This document shows positions 9,081 through 17,438 of a stretch of 48,099 nucleotides of DNA, piece by piece. Location: the NCBI GenBank assembly GCA_017625675.1, contig JAGAKK010000039.1:1-48099 (forward strand), read 5' to 3'. A program made the translations under genes and the position numbers. Source of the DNA: Clostridia bacterium. GTDB taxonomy: Bacteria; Bacillota; Clostridia; UBA1212. Each line of letters opens with the position of its first letter. Within the stretch, counting starts at the first letter, position 1. Under the pieces are notes generated by a model, which did not search any database, was not told the origin of the DNA, and saw nothing but the letters and a program-made list of their open reading frames with translations.

Positions 9081-9109
9081 ATTCTATTCTGCAAATACTT
9101 TTGTGTCAA
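9081..9109 (-). promoter_or_regulatory. Promoter of the ribU transcript
   Basis: Minus-strand TTGACA (9104-9109), 17-bp spacer, TAGAAT (9081-9086). Transcription would begin near 9074, just before the riboswitch. The -35 box touches the stop codon of the upstream lipoprotein gene (9110-9112). Confidence 0.8.
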
Positions 9110-9892
9110 TCATTTTTCCGAAGGAACTATTGCCAGCCATATTGCAACTCTTACGCCGCAGTAACTGTCAACAGGGTCTCCGTCCTCGAAAACGGCCTCA
9201 CCTGTATTATTGAAGGTAAGCGCATACTTTAAATTCTGACCTTCAGTACGCATCCACCATGAATTGTCGATATATTTATCCTTTTCAATACCTTCCGCCT
9301 GTTTCTTTGCGGCTGCAGTAAGGTCAGCCCTGTCTTCAATAAACATATCAAATTCATTGTAATCGCCGTAATCAGGTATAAACACTCTGTCCTTAGTAGT
9401 AAAATTGGAACTTACCTCAGTGGCGTTAGGGTTCGGAAGCGTCTGTATCTCATTTTCAAAAAGCAAAGTCTGCTCGTCTATGGTAAATGCGTCCTTTACA
9501 AAATCATTGTTAAGATATTTTCTTAAAGAGCAACTCTGCCAGGTAACGTCATCATTGGTTTCGTTGTACTGAGACACAAAAAGAGTTTTTTTAGAAATAA
9601 GCATAACTATGTATTTGTTATTTGAAACCCAGGTCTCTGAAACAATCCATTCAATAGGCTCCTTGCCGTTTGAAGTATCTCCGTCCTGCTCATAAGTGCC
9701 GAAAGACACCTGATTTCCGTGGAGCAATGAATTAATAGCCTCTGTAACGTGAGGAGGAGGCGGAGCAGTAACCGCAGGTATTATAGTAGGAGTACCTGCA
9801 GGAGCCACCGGTTTATTCTTTTTACATCCAAAAAGCGAGGTCGACAAGACCAGAACCAATATCGCTGAAATTATCTTAACGATTTTCTTCAT
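9110..9892 (-). CDS. DUF6273-like lipoprotein
   Basis: A 260-residue predicted lipoprotein. The signal peptide ends in a lipobox LFGC with Cys23, followed by a Pro/Thr linker to about 50. The remaining domain resembles DUF6273: GKEPIEWIVSETW, LISKKTLFVSQYN, TWQSCSLRKYLNNDFVKDAF and a C-terminal YCGVRVAIWLAI. Function is unknown; such domains are common in surface proteins of gut clostridia. ATG 9892 was preferred because AAGGAG lies 11 bases upstream; a GTG four codons earlier overlaps that site. It follows the mannosyltransferase gene by 40 bases. Confidence 0.7.
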   Translation of the reverse strand: MKKIVKIISAILVLVLSTSLFGCKKNKPVAPAGTPTIIPAVTAPPPPHVTEAINSLLHGNQVSFGTYEQDGDTSNGKEPIEWIVSETWVSNNKYIVMLISKKTLFVSQYNETNDDVTWQSCSLRKYLNNDFVKDAFTIDEQTLLFENEIQTLPNPNATEVSSNFTTKDRVFIPDYGDYNEFDMFIEDRADLTAAAKKQAEGIEKDKYIDNSWWMRTEGQNLKYALTFNNTGEAVFEDGDPVDSYCGVRVAIWLAIVPSEK

Positions 9893-9932
9893 AATAAAAA
9901 ACACTCCTTACCGTTATGATGCGTGCAATCAA

Positions 9933-11375
9933 TTACCAGACCTGCCAACGCATCACAAACATTGTAGCATAAATTATATATATAACAACAAATAAAATTG
10001 TTAAAATTCCCTGAATAACACGATTTTTTGTAATTAACGCCAGTGCAACGGGAAGAGAAAACAATCCTGCAGCATATCTCGGGGCGCTGAGAAGCCAGGT
10101 CGCACCCATCGAAATCACAAAGTATACCATTGAATACCCAAGATACGATGCACGCATTTTCCTTGCCCCTAAAATAAGCACCGCTAAGGTTCCGAAAAGC
10201 GCACAGGAACCCATTCCCCAAAGCGCAAAGGCCACGGAGGAGCGTCCGCCCTCAATGTAATCTGCAAAATACTTCACCTGATAGGATGCAGTGTTAAAGA
10301 AATAGCTTATCTCCTGCCCCCAATGATTTTTCTGCGCGTCTAAAAACGTAAAGGCATCTCCCGTCACCTTGTAATTCAAAAGAAGATATGCAAGAAGGCC
10401 GCAGGGAATAATCAGCAATGGCAAAGCAAAATCGCTAAGACGCCTTATAACTGCACTTCTTCCGGAAGGCTTTTCCTTTATCGTTCTCAATATCAGCTCA
10501 TATATCACAGGCACCAGCACGATTATACCTAAAGATCTGGTAAACGCTGCATAGAAGCCAAATAATGACCCAAGAAAATAATTACCTCTTCTTGAAAAAT
10601 AAATCGAAGCAAGGGTAACAAACAAAAACAAACTCTCGCTCATTGGCGCAATAAAGAAAAACGCGCCGGGAATAAGACAGAAAAACAGCACACTTCTTAA
10701 GGCTTCATCTTTTGAGTAGTCAAGCCTCATAAGACGATAAAGCATACAGCCTGCTCCGGCAAACATATTTATTGATATGAACATCGAGCAAGTAAAAGTA
10801 TCGACCAGACCGAAGGTCAGAAGCTTCACGGTCTTTATCAACACAGGATATCCCGGAAAGAATGCAATTCTCACGTCATTTCCCAGCGTTTCCTCACTGA
10901 AACCGCCGAAAGCATACCAATGATCTGCAATATGTATGTAGTGCTGGCTGTCAAGCTGTCTCCAGATGTTAAGTGAATCCCCAAAGCTCATATTCCTTAC
11001 AAAAACACATTGCAGCACCCACACAAGAAGAAGCACACAAAAACTTACTGCCAGCAAAGACAAATACACGATAAGCATATTTGCCTTGTCGCCAAAGCCC
11101 TTGTTATCTTCAAAAGCTTTAGCATCTACTGAAAACTTTTCAGAATTTCTGAACTCATTAAACCATTTAAAAACAAAAATCACGCCCAGCGTTGCAAACA
11201 ATGCGGCAGACAATACGGCTGCATTTAAAGAAGTGCCTGAAAGCTGTTTCTGGTCGTTTTTCCAGGATAAAAAAAGCGCAAGAAGGATAGCCACGCAGGT
11301 AATTGAAAAAAGCAATTCCAACACGTGCGCAGATAAAAAATATTTTATTTTTTCTTTTAAAACCATTTTTTCCAC
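9933..11375 (-). CDS. PIG-V-like mannosyltransferase family membrane protein
   Basis: A 480-residue polytopic membrane protein with about ten hydrophobic segments. It fits the bacterial branch of the PIG-V/GT-C mannosyltransferase family: after the second or third helix comes a loop with RQLDSQHYIHIADHWY, like the W/xDxxHY motif of that family, and later FFPGYPVLIK and APMSESLFLF. GT-C enzymes use polyprenyl-phosphate sugars on the outer membrane face. Substrate cannot be told. The likely start is GTG 11375, six bases after GGGGAG; ATG 11366 is possible but 15 bases from that site. It follows mutS by 31 bases. Confidence 0.65.
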   Translation of the reverse strand: MEKMVLKEKIKYFLSAHVLELLFSITCVAILLALFLSWKNDQKQLSGTSLNAAVLSAALFATLGVIFVFKWFNEFRNSEKFSVDAKAFEDNKGFGDKANMLIVYLSLLAVSFCVLLLVWVLQCVFVRNMSFGDSLNIWRQLDSQHYIHIADHWYAFGGFSEETLGNDVRIAFFPGYPVLIKTVKLLTFGLVDTFTCSMFISINMFAGAGCMLYRLMRLDYSKDEALRSVLFFCLIPGAFFFIAPMSESLFLFVTLASIYFSRRGNYFLGSLFGFYAAFTRSLGIIVLVPVIYELILRTIKEKPSGRSAVIRRLSDFALPLLIIPCGLLAYLLLNYKVTGDAFTFLDAQKNHWGQEISYFFNTASYQVKYFADYIEGGRSSVAFALWGMGSCALFGTLAVLILGARKMRASYLGYSMVYFVISMGATWLLSAPRYAAGLFSLPVALALITKNRVIQGILTILFVVIYIIYATMFVMRWQVW

Positions 11376-11406
11376 TCTGTACTCCCCTCTTTTTTACACT
11401 GAAAAC

Positions 11407-14034
11407 TCAGCGGCGATCCTTTGCCCTCTGTTGCAGACCGTACAAAACGTTCATACACTCAATGGGTGTCATGCCTTGCACGTCAAGGCCTTTAAGCTCC
11501 TCTATAATATCATCAAGCATTGCCGTCGATGCGGTGTATGCAAAAAGATCCAGCTCACCTTCTCCGGGCGCATTTTTCGCCTTCCTTGATACGGAGCGCA
11601 TCTCTTTTCTTCCTATATCCTGCTCCTCAAGCCTTGAAAGAATCTCCTTGGCTCTTATGGTAACCACCTTGGGAATACCTGCCAACGACGCAACCGCAAT
11701 ACCGTAACTGCCGTCTGCACCGCCTCTTTTTATTTTTCTTAAGAAAACAATATCGTCTCCGTGCTTCTTTACGTCCACACAATAATTCTTTACAGCGCTT
11801 ATCTTTCCTTCAAGTTCGGTAAGCTCGTGATAGTGTGTAGCAAACAAGGTCCTGCTCTTAATGGAGTTTACGATATACTCAAGCACAGCCCAGGCAATTG
11901 AAAGGCCGTCAAAGGTACTTGTACCCCTTCCGATTTCATCAAGGATAAGAAGGCTTCGCTCCGTGGCATTTTCGATAATGTTCGCCACCTCACGCATTTC
12001 CACCATAAAGGTACTCTGTCCCGACGCAAGATCATCAGAAGCGCCCACACGGGTAAATATCTTATCCGTAACACCTATAACAGCGCTGTCAGCAGGAACA
12101 AAGCTTCCCACCTGCGCCATAAGTACGATAAGGGCAGTTTGCCTCATATACGTAGATTTACCCGCCATATTAGGACCGGTAATAACGAGAAGCATATTTT
12201 CGCCGCAATCAAGATAACCGTCATTGGGAACAAAGCTGTCACATCCCGGCATTTTCTCCACAACGGGGTGTCTTCCGTTCTTCACGTCAATTATCAATTC
12301 CTCAGTCATCTCAGGCTTACAATAATTCTCTCTTTCCGCAACCTCCGCAAGGGAGCAAAGCGTGTCAAGAACCGCCACCATAGACGCCGTCTGCTTCATT
12401 CTCTCCGCCTGCATAAGCGCAGCCTCACGAACTTTTACAAAGCACTCATATTCAAGGCTTACGAGTCTTTCCTCTGCACCAAGAATCGTGTCCTCCATGG
12501 TTTTCAGTTCTTCCGTAATATATCGCTCATTATTTGCAAGAGTCTGTTTTCTTATGTAGCGTTCAGGCACCAATGAAAGCTGGGATTTCGTAACTTCGAT
12601 AAAATATCCGAAAACTCTGTTGTAGCCCACCTTCAGAGTCTTTATTCCGGTGAGTTCCTTTTCCCTTGCCTCAAGGTCCGTAAGCCAGGTCTTGCCGTTT
12701 TTAGAAGCTTCACGACACCTGTCAATTTCTTCATTAAATCCATCTTTAATGATGCCGCCCTCTTTTACCTGAATGGGCGGATCGTCAATTATCGCCTCTT
12801 CAAGAAGCGCGCAAAGGTCAGGAAGCTCGTCCAGTCCCTCGCATATTTCTCTCAGCATAGCTGAGGTACAATTTTTTACAAGATTCTTTATATAGGGTAT
12901 TTTACAAAGAGAATTTTTCACGGAAACAAGGTCCCTTGCATTGACCGTGCCCAAGGATATTCTTCCCGCAAGACGCTCCAAATCGTACACGCCCTGCATC
13001 AATTCCCGAAGCTCCGAACGAAGCATAAACTGGGAATAAAGCTCACCTACCGCATCGTGACGCGCCTTTATAGCGTCAATGTCAATAAGGGGCTGCTCCA
13101 CCCATTGCTTCAGCCTTCTGCCACCCATAGCCGTAACGGTCTTGTCAAGAACCCAGAGAAGAGAACCGCGCTTCGATTTGTCACGCATAGTCTCCGTAAG
13201 CTCCAGATTTCTTCTGGAGGATGAATCAATGGCCATATACTCGCTTGCACGATAATGCTGAGGCTTTATGATTCCGTTCAGATCAATCTTCTGAGTGTCC
13301 TCCATATAGTAAAGAAGGGCCGCAGAAGCCTTTATGGCCTGTTCGTTGCAAGCCTTGTCAAGTTTTCCGCCTTTTGTAAGTGTAGAAAGCCTGTCCCTTC
13401 CTTCATTTTCATCAAAAACACCGTCAGGAAGCACCGTTATAAATGCTCCGCTGATATTCTTTGCGGCAAGTTTAATCTGGTCAGCATTCTTCGCAGATTC
13501 GTTAATAATCACTTCACGGGGCGCGTACTTTGCAAGCTCGTCCGTAAGGTGCACCAGAGTGTTTCCGATAGTCATGGAGGTGTATCGCATCTCTCCCGTG
13601 GAAATATCCGCCACCGCAAGACCGTAGAGCTTATTGTAGCCGTAAACCGCCGCAATGTAATTATTCGCCTTTTGCTCAAGCATTCTGTCGTCAGTAACAG
13701 TTCCGGGTGTATAAATCTTAATTATATCTCTCTTGACTATGCCCTTGGCGGTAGCAGGGTCCTCCATCTGCTCGCAGATAGCCACCTTGTAGCCCTTGGC
13801 AATAAGTCTGCTGATGTATGACATCGCCGCATGATAAGGGATACCGCACATAGGCGCACGTTCTTCAAGTCCGCAATCCCTGCCCGTCAGTACGAGTTCA
13901 AGTTCTCTGGACGCAGTTTTAGCATCCTCAAAAAACATTTCATAAAAATCTCCCAGACGGAAAAAGAGCAGACAATCCCCGCTCTTCTTCTTTATCTCAA
14001 GATATTGCTTCATCATCGGCGTCAATTCTGCCAT
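11407..14034 (-). CDS. mutS: DNA mismatch repair protein MutS
   Basis: An 875-residue MutS that recognises mismatches and small loops and licenses repair with MutL. The N-terminal mismatch-reading domain has FFRLGDFYEMF with Phe30 and Glu32 (Phe-x-Glu). The C-terminal ATPase contains Walker A (GPNMAGKSTYMRQ, about 618-630), Walker B (LLILDEIGRGTSTFDG) and the ATHYHEL switch. Length is standard for MutS1. No mutL lies next to it in the window, though mutSL pairs are common in Firmicutes. ylbF is directly upstream (50 bases). ATG 14034 follows AGGGGACG. Confidence 0.97.
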   Translation of the reverse strand: MAELTPMMKQYLEIKKKSGDCLLFFRLGDFYEMFFEDAKTASRELELVLTGRDCGLEERAPMCGIPYHAAMSYISRLIAKGYKVAICEQMEDPATAKGIVKRDIIKIYTPGTVTDDRMLEQKANNYIAAVYGYNKLYGLAVADISTGEMRYTSMTIGNTLVHLTDELAKYAPREVIINESAKNADQIKLAAKNISGAFITVLPDGVFDENEGRDRLSTLTKGGKLDKACNEQAIKASAALLYYMEDTQKIDLNGIIKPQHYRASEYMAIDSSSRRNLELTETMRDKSKRGSLLWVLDKTVTAMGGRRLKQWVEQPLIDIDAIKARHDAVGELYSQFMLRSELRELMQGVYDLERLAGRISLGTVNARDLVSVKNSLCKIPYIKNLVKNCTSAMLREICEGLDELPDLCALLEEAIIDDPPIQVKEGGIIKDGFNEEIDRCREASKNGKTWLTDLEAREKELTGIKTLKVGYNRVFGYFIEVTKSQLSLVPERYIRKQTLANNERYITEELKTMEDTILGAEERLVSLEYECFVKVREAALMQAERMKQTASMVAVLDTLCSLAEVAERENYCKPEMTEELIIDVKNGRHPVVEKMPGCDSFVPNDGYLDCGENMLLVITGPNMAGKSTYMRQTALIVLMAQVGSFVPADSAVIGVTDKIFTRVGASDDLASGQSTFMVEMREVANIIENATERSLLILDEIGRGTSTFDGLSIAWAVLEYIVNSIKSRTLFATHYHELTELEGKISAVKNYCVDVKKHGDDIVFLRKIKRGGADGSYGIAVASLAGIPKVVTIRAKEILSRLEEQDIGRKEMRSVSRKAKNAPGEGELDLFAYTASTAMLDDIIEELKGLDVQGMTPIECMNVLYGLQQRAKDRR

Positions 14035-14084
14035 AAATACTTCGTCCCCTTATCGGTAAAATAAACCTCTGTTACATCAATTAA

Positions 14085-14465
14085 TCAGTGACATCCGCTG
14101 CAAGAGCTACATGAGCCGGAACAGCTTGAGTCGCCGCCTGAAAGGAAGTGCTCAATAACACCGTTAACGCTCTTCATCATAAGCTCAAAACCCTGCTTTG
14201 CCTTAAGATACTGCTTCGTTGCCTCGTATTCGTTAAGCTCCTTCTGCTTTGCAAGAAGGGTATCACGTACCCTTTCAAGGTCCTCTTTGCTCCAATCGTT
14301 TCTGGATGCCTCTACCATCTCATCCTGAAGCTGTTTGTGCTCCATAATGATCTGCTGTGCCTTAGGGTCTGCCAGGAGCGCATTCTCTGCATCCTTAAAC
14401 TGCTTGTACTCTCCGCTTTCCAAAATAGCCTGTCCCAATAATGCTGCTGCCTCTAAATAATCCAT
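14085..14465 (-). CDS. ylbF: YlbF family protein with Cys-rich tail
   Basis: A 126-residue helical protein of the YlbF/YmcA (Com_YlbF) family: YLEAAALLGQAILESGEYKQ, DAENALLADPKAQQIIMEH, then a long helix to ~110. In B. subtilis YlbF, YmcA and YaaT form an Fe-S-containing complex that modulates RNase Y, affecting competence, sporulation and biofilm. The last 12 residues are CSGSCSSCSGCH (Cys115, 119, 122, 125 and His126), a plausible metal or cluster ligand set. ATG 14465 follows an AAGGAGAG lying within the last codons of trmB, so the two are translationally linked. The symbol is by family resemblance. Confidence 0.8.
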   Translation of the reverse strand: MDYLEAAALLGQAILESGEYKQFKDAENALLADPKAQQIIMEHKQLQDEMVEASRNDWSKEDLERVRDTLLAKQKELNEYEATKQYLKAKQGFELMMKSVNGVIEHFLSGGDSSCSGSCSSCSGCH

Positions 14466-14466
14466 T

Positions 14467-15228
14467 TTATTTCTCTCCTTTTCTTTTCATTATCATTTCC
14501 TTGCCTTTTTCTGTGGCTTCGTTTCTCTTAGCAAGTTTCTCTTCACATTCTTTTATTCTCTCTGCCATCAATTCCTTATCAGGCATCTGAATTTCGGCTC
14601 TGCAGATAGGCACACCCAATCCCACAAAACGAGCCTCATATTCTGTCACAACGTTATCCGTGTTCCCCGATAAGCCCTTGTAATCCGGTTCGCCGTGAAG
14701 ATCAAAGGTAACGTTCTCCAGAGCGCATCCGAATTCCCTGTATACTTCAAGAGAATAATCAAACAATCCTCTGTTATCAGTTTTCTGGAAAATGTATCCG
14801 TTCCGTTTCAAAAGCTTAATATAAAGAGGCATAAACGTATCACTGGTAAGGCGATTTTTCTCATGCCTTGATTTAGGCCACGGGTCACTGAAATTAAGAT
14901 ATATGCGGGCAATTTCGCCGTCCTCGAACCAATCCCCCAGATACCTTGCATTGCCGCAAATAAATCTGACGTTTTTAAGTCCTGCCTCCGATGCTTTTTC
15001 CATAGCGGTCACAATAACGTTCTCAACGCATTCCACGCCTATAAACATTATCTCCGGATTTTTCTCTGCCATTCCGCAAATAAAATTGCCTTTTCCGCAA
15101 CCTATCTCCAGATGAAGTTCCTTATATCCGCTCAGCCACTTGCCCTTTAGTAGCGCAGGCTCTTTTTCCATTAAATAAGAACATTTTTCAACTCTCGCCT
15201 TAAGATTTTTCTTAGGTCTCGGCCTCAC
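14467..15228 (-). CDS. trmB: tRNA (guanine-N7-)-methyltransferase
   Basis: A 253-residue class I SAM methyltransferase that makes m7G46 in the variable loop of tRNAs. Motifs: LHLEIGCGKGNFI (SAM site), GVECVENVI, NVRFICGNARYL, and the family signature LNFSDPWPKSRHEKNRLT; GYIFQKTDN follows. The C-terminal ~40 residues are Lys/Glu-rich and longer than in B. subtilis TrmB. GTG 15228 was chosen: it gives the canonical MRPRPKK-type start and sits seven bases after GGAGG; another GTG two codons earlier overlaps that site. Followed directly by ylbF. Confidence 0.92.
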   Translation of the reverse strand: MRPRPKKNLKARVEKCSYLMEKEPALLKGKWLSGYKELHLEIGCGKGNFICGMAEKNPEIMFIGVECVENVIVTAMEKASEAGLKNVRFICGNARYLGDWFEDGEIARIYLNFSDPWPKSRHEKNRLTSDTFMPLYIKLLKRNGYIFQKTDNRGLFDYSLEVYREFGCALENVTFDLHGEPDYKGLSGNTDNVVTEYEARFVGLGVPICRAEIQMPDKELMAERIKECEEKLAKRNEATEKGKEMIMKRKGEK

Positions 15229-15262
15229 AGCCACCCCTCCGTCCGAGGCTTTTCAGCCTGAA

Positions 15263-16840
15263 TTATTTTCTGCGACACAAACCATCGCAGTTATTTTTCA
15301 TTCTACCATATTTCCCATAAAAATTCAACTGTCCCGTGAGAAACATTATAAAAAACCAAAGGATACCGCAAAGGCAGAGACAAAGTCCCATAAGAACAAT
15401 ATTTTCCCCGAGAAAGGGAAAGGATTTCACGGCAATTTCTCCCAGAGCAGCCGCCGATAACGCGGGAATTGCAGGGAAAATCACCCACTTTATGGGCTCA
15501 AATGGCATTTTTGTGCACTTTACCACACACAAAAGACTTATTCCGCAGGACAGCGCAGACCCTGCAAGCATCCCTGCAATATACCCGTCAACGCCCCAGA
15601 CAGGCACGGCCACCCAGAGGAAGCCAAGTCGCACCGCAGACCCTGCAAGAGTGCTTACAAGGGACTGAGTCTGCTTATCAAGGCCGTTTAATATCCCGGT
15701 CAAGGTCTGTTGCAAATACAAAAGAAGGCAGAAAACTGACATTTCCTGTAACAATACGCCTACTTTTTCTCCGGGAAATAAAAGTGCTCCCAGCGGCACA
15801 CCGAACACACTGAACACCCCGAAAAACAAAAATCCCATCGTGAAACTTAACGTAATACTTTTTGAAATTCTCTCCCTTGCAAGTTTGATATTGCCGGTAC
15901 TTAAAGCAGAGCTTATAGCCGGAACAAGGGTTGTTGCCATTGCAGAGGTAACAACCGTTGGAAAGGTAATCAAGGGCATTGCCATACCGCTTAATTTTCC
16001 CAGCATTGAAAGGCTTGCCGTATAATTGAGCCCCCCTTTTAAAAACCTGCCGGGAAGTATTATCGCCTCCACAGTTCCTATCATTGACGTTACAAACCTT
16101 CCTGCAGACACCGGAAGGGACGATTTTACAATGCCCGCCGCTTCTTTTCCAAAGGAAGTTTCAGGAAGTTTTCTATATTTCTCAATATTGTTTTCGCTTC
16201 TCTTCTCAAGCGCAAAGGCCACCGCCACCACCAGAAGGTTTGCCATTTCCCCTACTGCAGAGGACAGGGTAATAATCGCGCAGGCATTTTCAAGGTCTTT
16301 TCCTGCAATCACTCCGGCAAAAATAAATATAAAAGCAATCCTCACCACCTGTTCCGTTATCTGGGAGATCGCTGTGGGCGTCACCCTTGACATACCGTAA
16401 AAGTAGCCTTTCAGCGCAGAGGCTGAGGCCACAATAGGAATACATGGAGAGAGCAATGCAATTGAAAGAGCGGTTCTTGAATCCCCCAGAACGTAGGTTG
16501 CAAGAGGTCTTGCAAAGGCCGCCATCAACGCCCCGCAAACAGTTCCCGAAACGAGAAGGACCACAAACCCTGCCAAAGCGCTTCTTTTGCATTCCTTCAG
16601 CCTTCCCGAGGCTTTATATTTTGCAGTGAGCCCGGACACTGTAACGGACACCCCTGACGTTAATGTCAATATTATCAGGGAGTACACCGGAAACGTCAGC
16701 TGATAAAGGCCCATTCCCTCCGAACCGATAAGATTTGACATAAATATACGGTTTGCAAAGCCCATAAGCCTCACAACTAAGCCGGCAATTGTAAGTTTCA
16801 ATGCTCCCGATGAAAAAGTTTCATTCTTTTTGGTACGCAA
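15263..16840 (-). CDS. SpoVB/MurJ-like MOP-superfamily flippase
   Basis: A 525-residue protein with about 13-14 hydrophobic helices, of the polysaccharide biosynthesis/SpoVB-like branch of the MOP exporter superfamily. The N-terminus GALKLTIAGLVVRLMGFANRIF resembles SpoVB, and LTSGVSVTVSG and KGYFYGMSRVTPTAISQI match the family. Members flip lipid-linked peptidoglycan or polysaccharide precursors; SpoVB acts in spore cortex synthesis. Several paralogues are usual in clostridia, so a sporulation role is unproven. It appears to start with TTG 16840 close behind CAGGAG; no in-frame ATG with a better site is seen. Divergent from the PH-domain gene. Confidence 0.75.
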   Translation of the reverse strand: MRTKKNETFSSGALKLTIAGLVVRLMGFANRIFMSNLIGSEGMGLYQLTFPVYSLIILTLTSGVSVTVSGLTAKYKASGRLKECKRSALAGFVVLLVSGTVCGALMAAFARPLATYVLGDSRTALSIALLSPCIPIVASASALKGYFYGMSRVTPTAISQITEQVVRIAFIFIFAGVIAGKDLENACAIITLSSAVGEMANLLVVAVAFALEKRSENNIEKYRKLPETSFGKEAAGIVKSSLPVSAGRFVTSMIGTVEAIILPGRFLKGGLNYTASLSMLGKLSGMAMPLITFPTVVTSAMATTLVPAISSALSTGNIKLARERISKSITLSFTMGFLFFGVFSVFGVPLGALLFPGEKVGVLLQEMSVFCLLLYLQQTLTGILNGLDKQTQSLVSTLAGSAVRLGFLWVAVPVWGVDGYIAGMLAGSALSCGISLLCVVKCTKMPFEPIKWVIFPAIPALSAAALGEIAVKSFPFLGENIVLMGLCLCLCGILWFFIMFLTGQLNFYGKYGRMKNNCDGLCRRK

Positions 16841-16912
16841 TGGCTCCTGCCCTTTTGTCCTTTGTCACACAAAATTTTATGCAAGAAATCTTCCGGATAT
16901 TTATTAAATAAT

Positions 16913-16941
16913 TTGCATTAAACGTTACAAGATGGTATAAT
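16913..16941 (+). promoter_or_regulatory. Sigma-A promoter for the PH-domain gene
   Basis: TTGCAT (16913-16918), 17-bp spacer, TATAAT (16936-16941), 45 bases upstream of the start codon. Confidence 0.75.
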
Positions 16942-16986
16942 TCTCTAAAAGATACGTTGATTATCAGCAGAAAGGCGGAATGTAAT

Positions 16987-17379
16987 ATGAAAAAAAGAGA
17001 AGGAACTGTCTGGCAGGACAGAAAGAGATGGCTGTTCGGTTTGCCCTGGTCTTTTACGAGATACTATCTGTTTGAGAACAAACTCATTATCGACACAGGC
17101 TTTTTTAACAGACGGGAGGAAGAAATCAGACTTTACCGCATTATGGATATAAGCCTTAATCGTTCACTGGGCGAGAGAATGTTCAATTTAGGCACTATAC
17201 ATTGCTGTTCAGGCGATAAAACAGCCCCTGAGTTTGATATTAAACGTATAAAAAAAGCTCAGGAAGTAAAAGAAATGCTTTCAGACATGGTTGAAAATGA
17301 ACGAATGAAACGCAGGGTAGCTACCCGGGAATTTATTGATGCAGACGGCGATATTGACGACTGCGACCTGAGCGAATAA
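16987..17379 (+). CDS. Small bacterial PH-domain (DUF304/bPH2) protein
   Basis: A 130-residue soluble protein. Residues ~5-95 match the bacterial PH-like fold of the YdbS/YdbT type: WQDRKRWLFGLPWSFTRYYL, then RREEEIRLYRIMDISLNRSLGERMF and GTIHCCSGDKTAPEFDIKRIKKAQEVKEML. The C-terminus is acidic (DADGDIDDCDLSE). Unlike most family members it has no membrane helices. Function unknown. It is a single-gene transcript with its own promoter and a strong terminator. ATG 16987 was chosen because AAAGGCGG lies upstream. Confidence 0.7.
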   Translation: MKKREGTVWQDRKRWLFGLPWSFTRYYLFENKLIIDTGFFNRREEEIRLYRIMDISLNRSLGERMFNLGTIHCCSGDKTAPEFDIKRIKKAQEVKEMLSDMVENERMKRRVATREFIDADGDIDDCDLSE

Positions 17380-17387
17380 AAAGCAAC

Positions 17388-17413
17388 TCCCCGACAGACC
17401 TTTCTGCCGGGGA
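17388..17413. terminator. Bidirectional terminator between convergent genes
   Basis: An 11-bp stem (TCCCCGACAGA / TCTGCCGGGGA) with a CCTT loop. On the plus strand it has one A-C mismatch and is followed by seven T; on the minus strand it has a G-T wobble and GCTTTTTATTC. It serves the PH-domain gene and the leucine-rich-repeat gene. Confidence 0.85.
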
Positions 17414-17438
17414 ATTTTTTTCTCGTCATTATATTATT

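Noticed and set aside
9889..10221. Cys-rich frame at the end of the mannosyltransferase gene
   Set aside because: Out-of-frame shadow inside a membrane protein gene; no start signal and no family resemblance.
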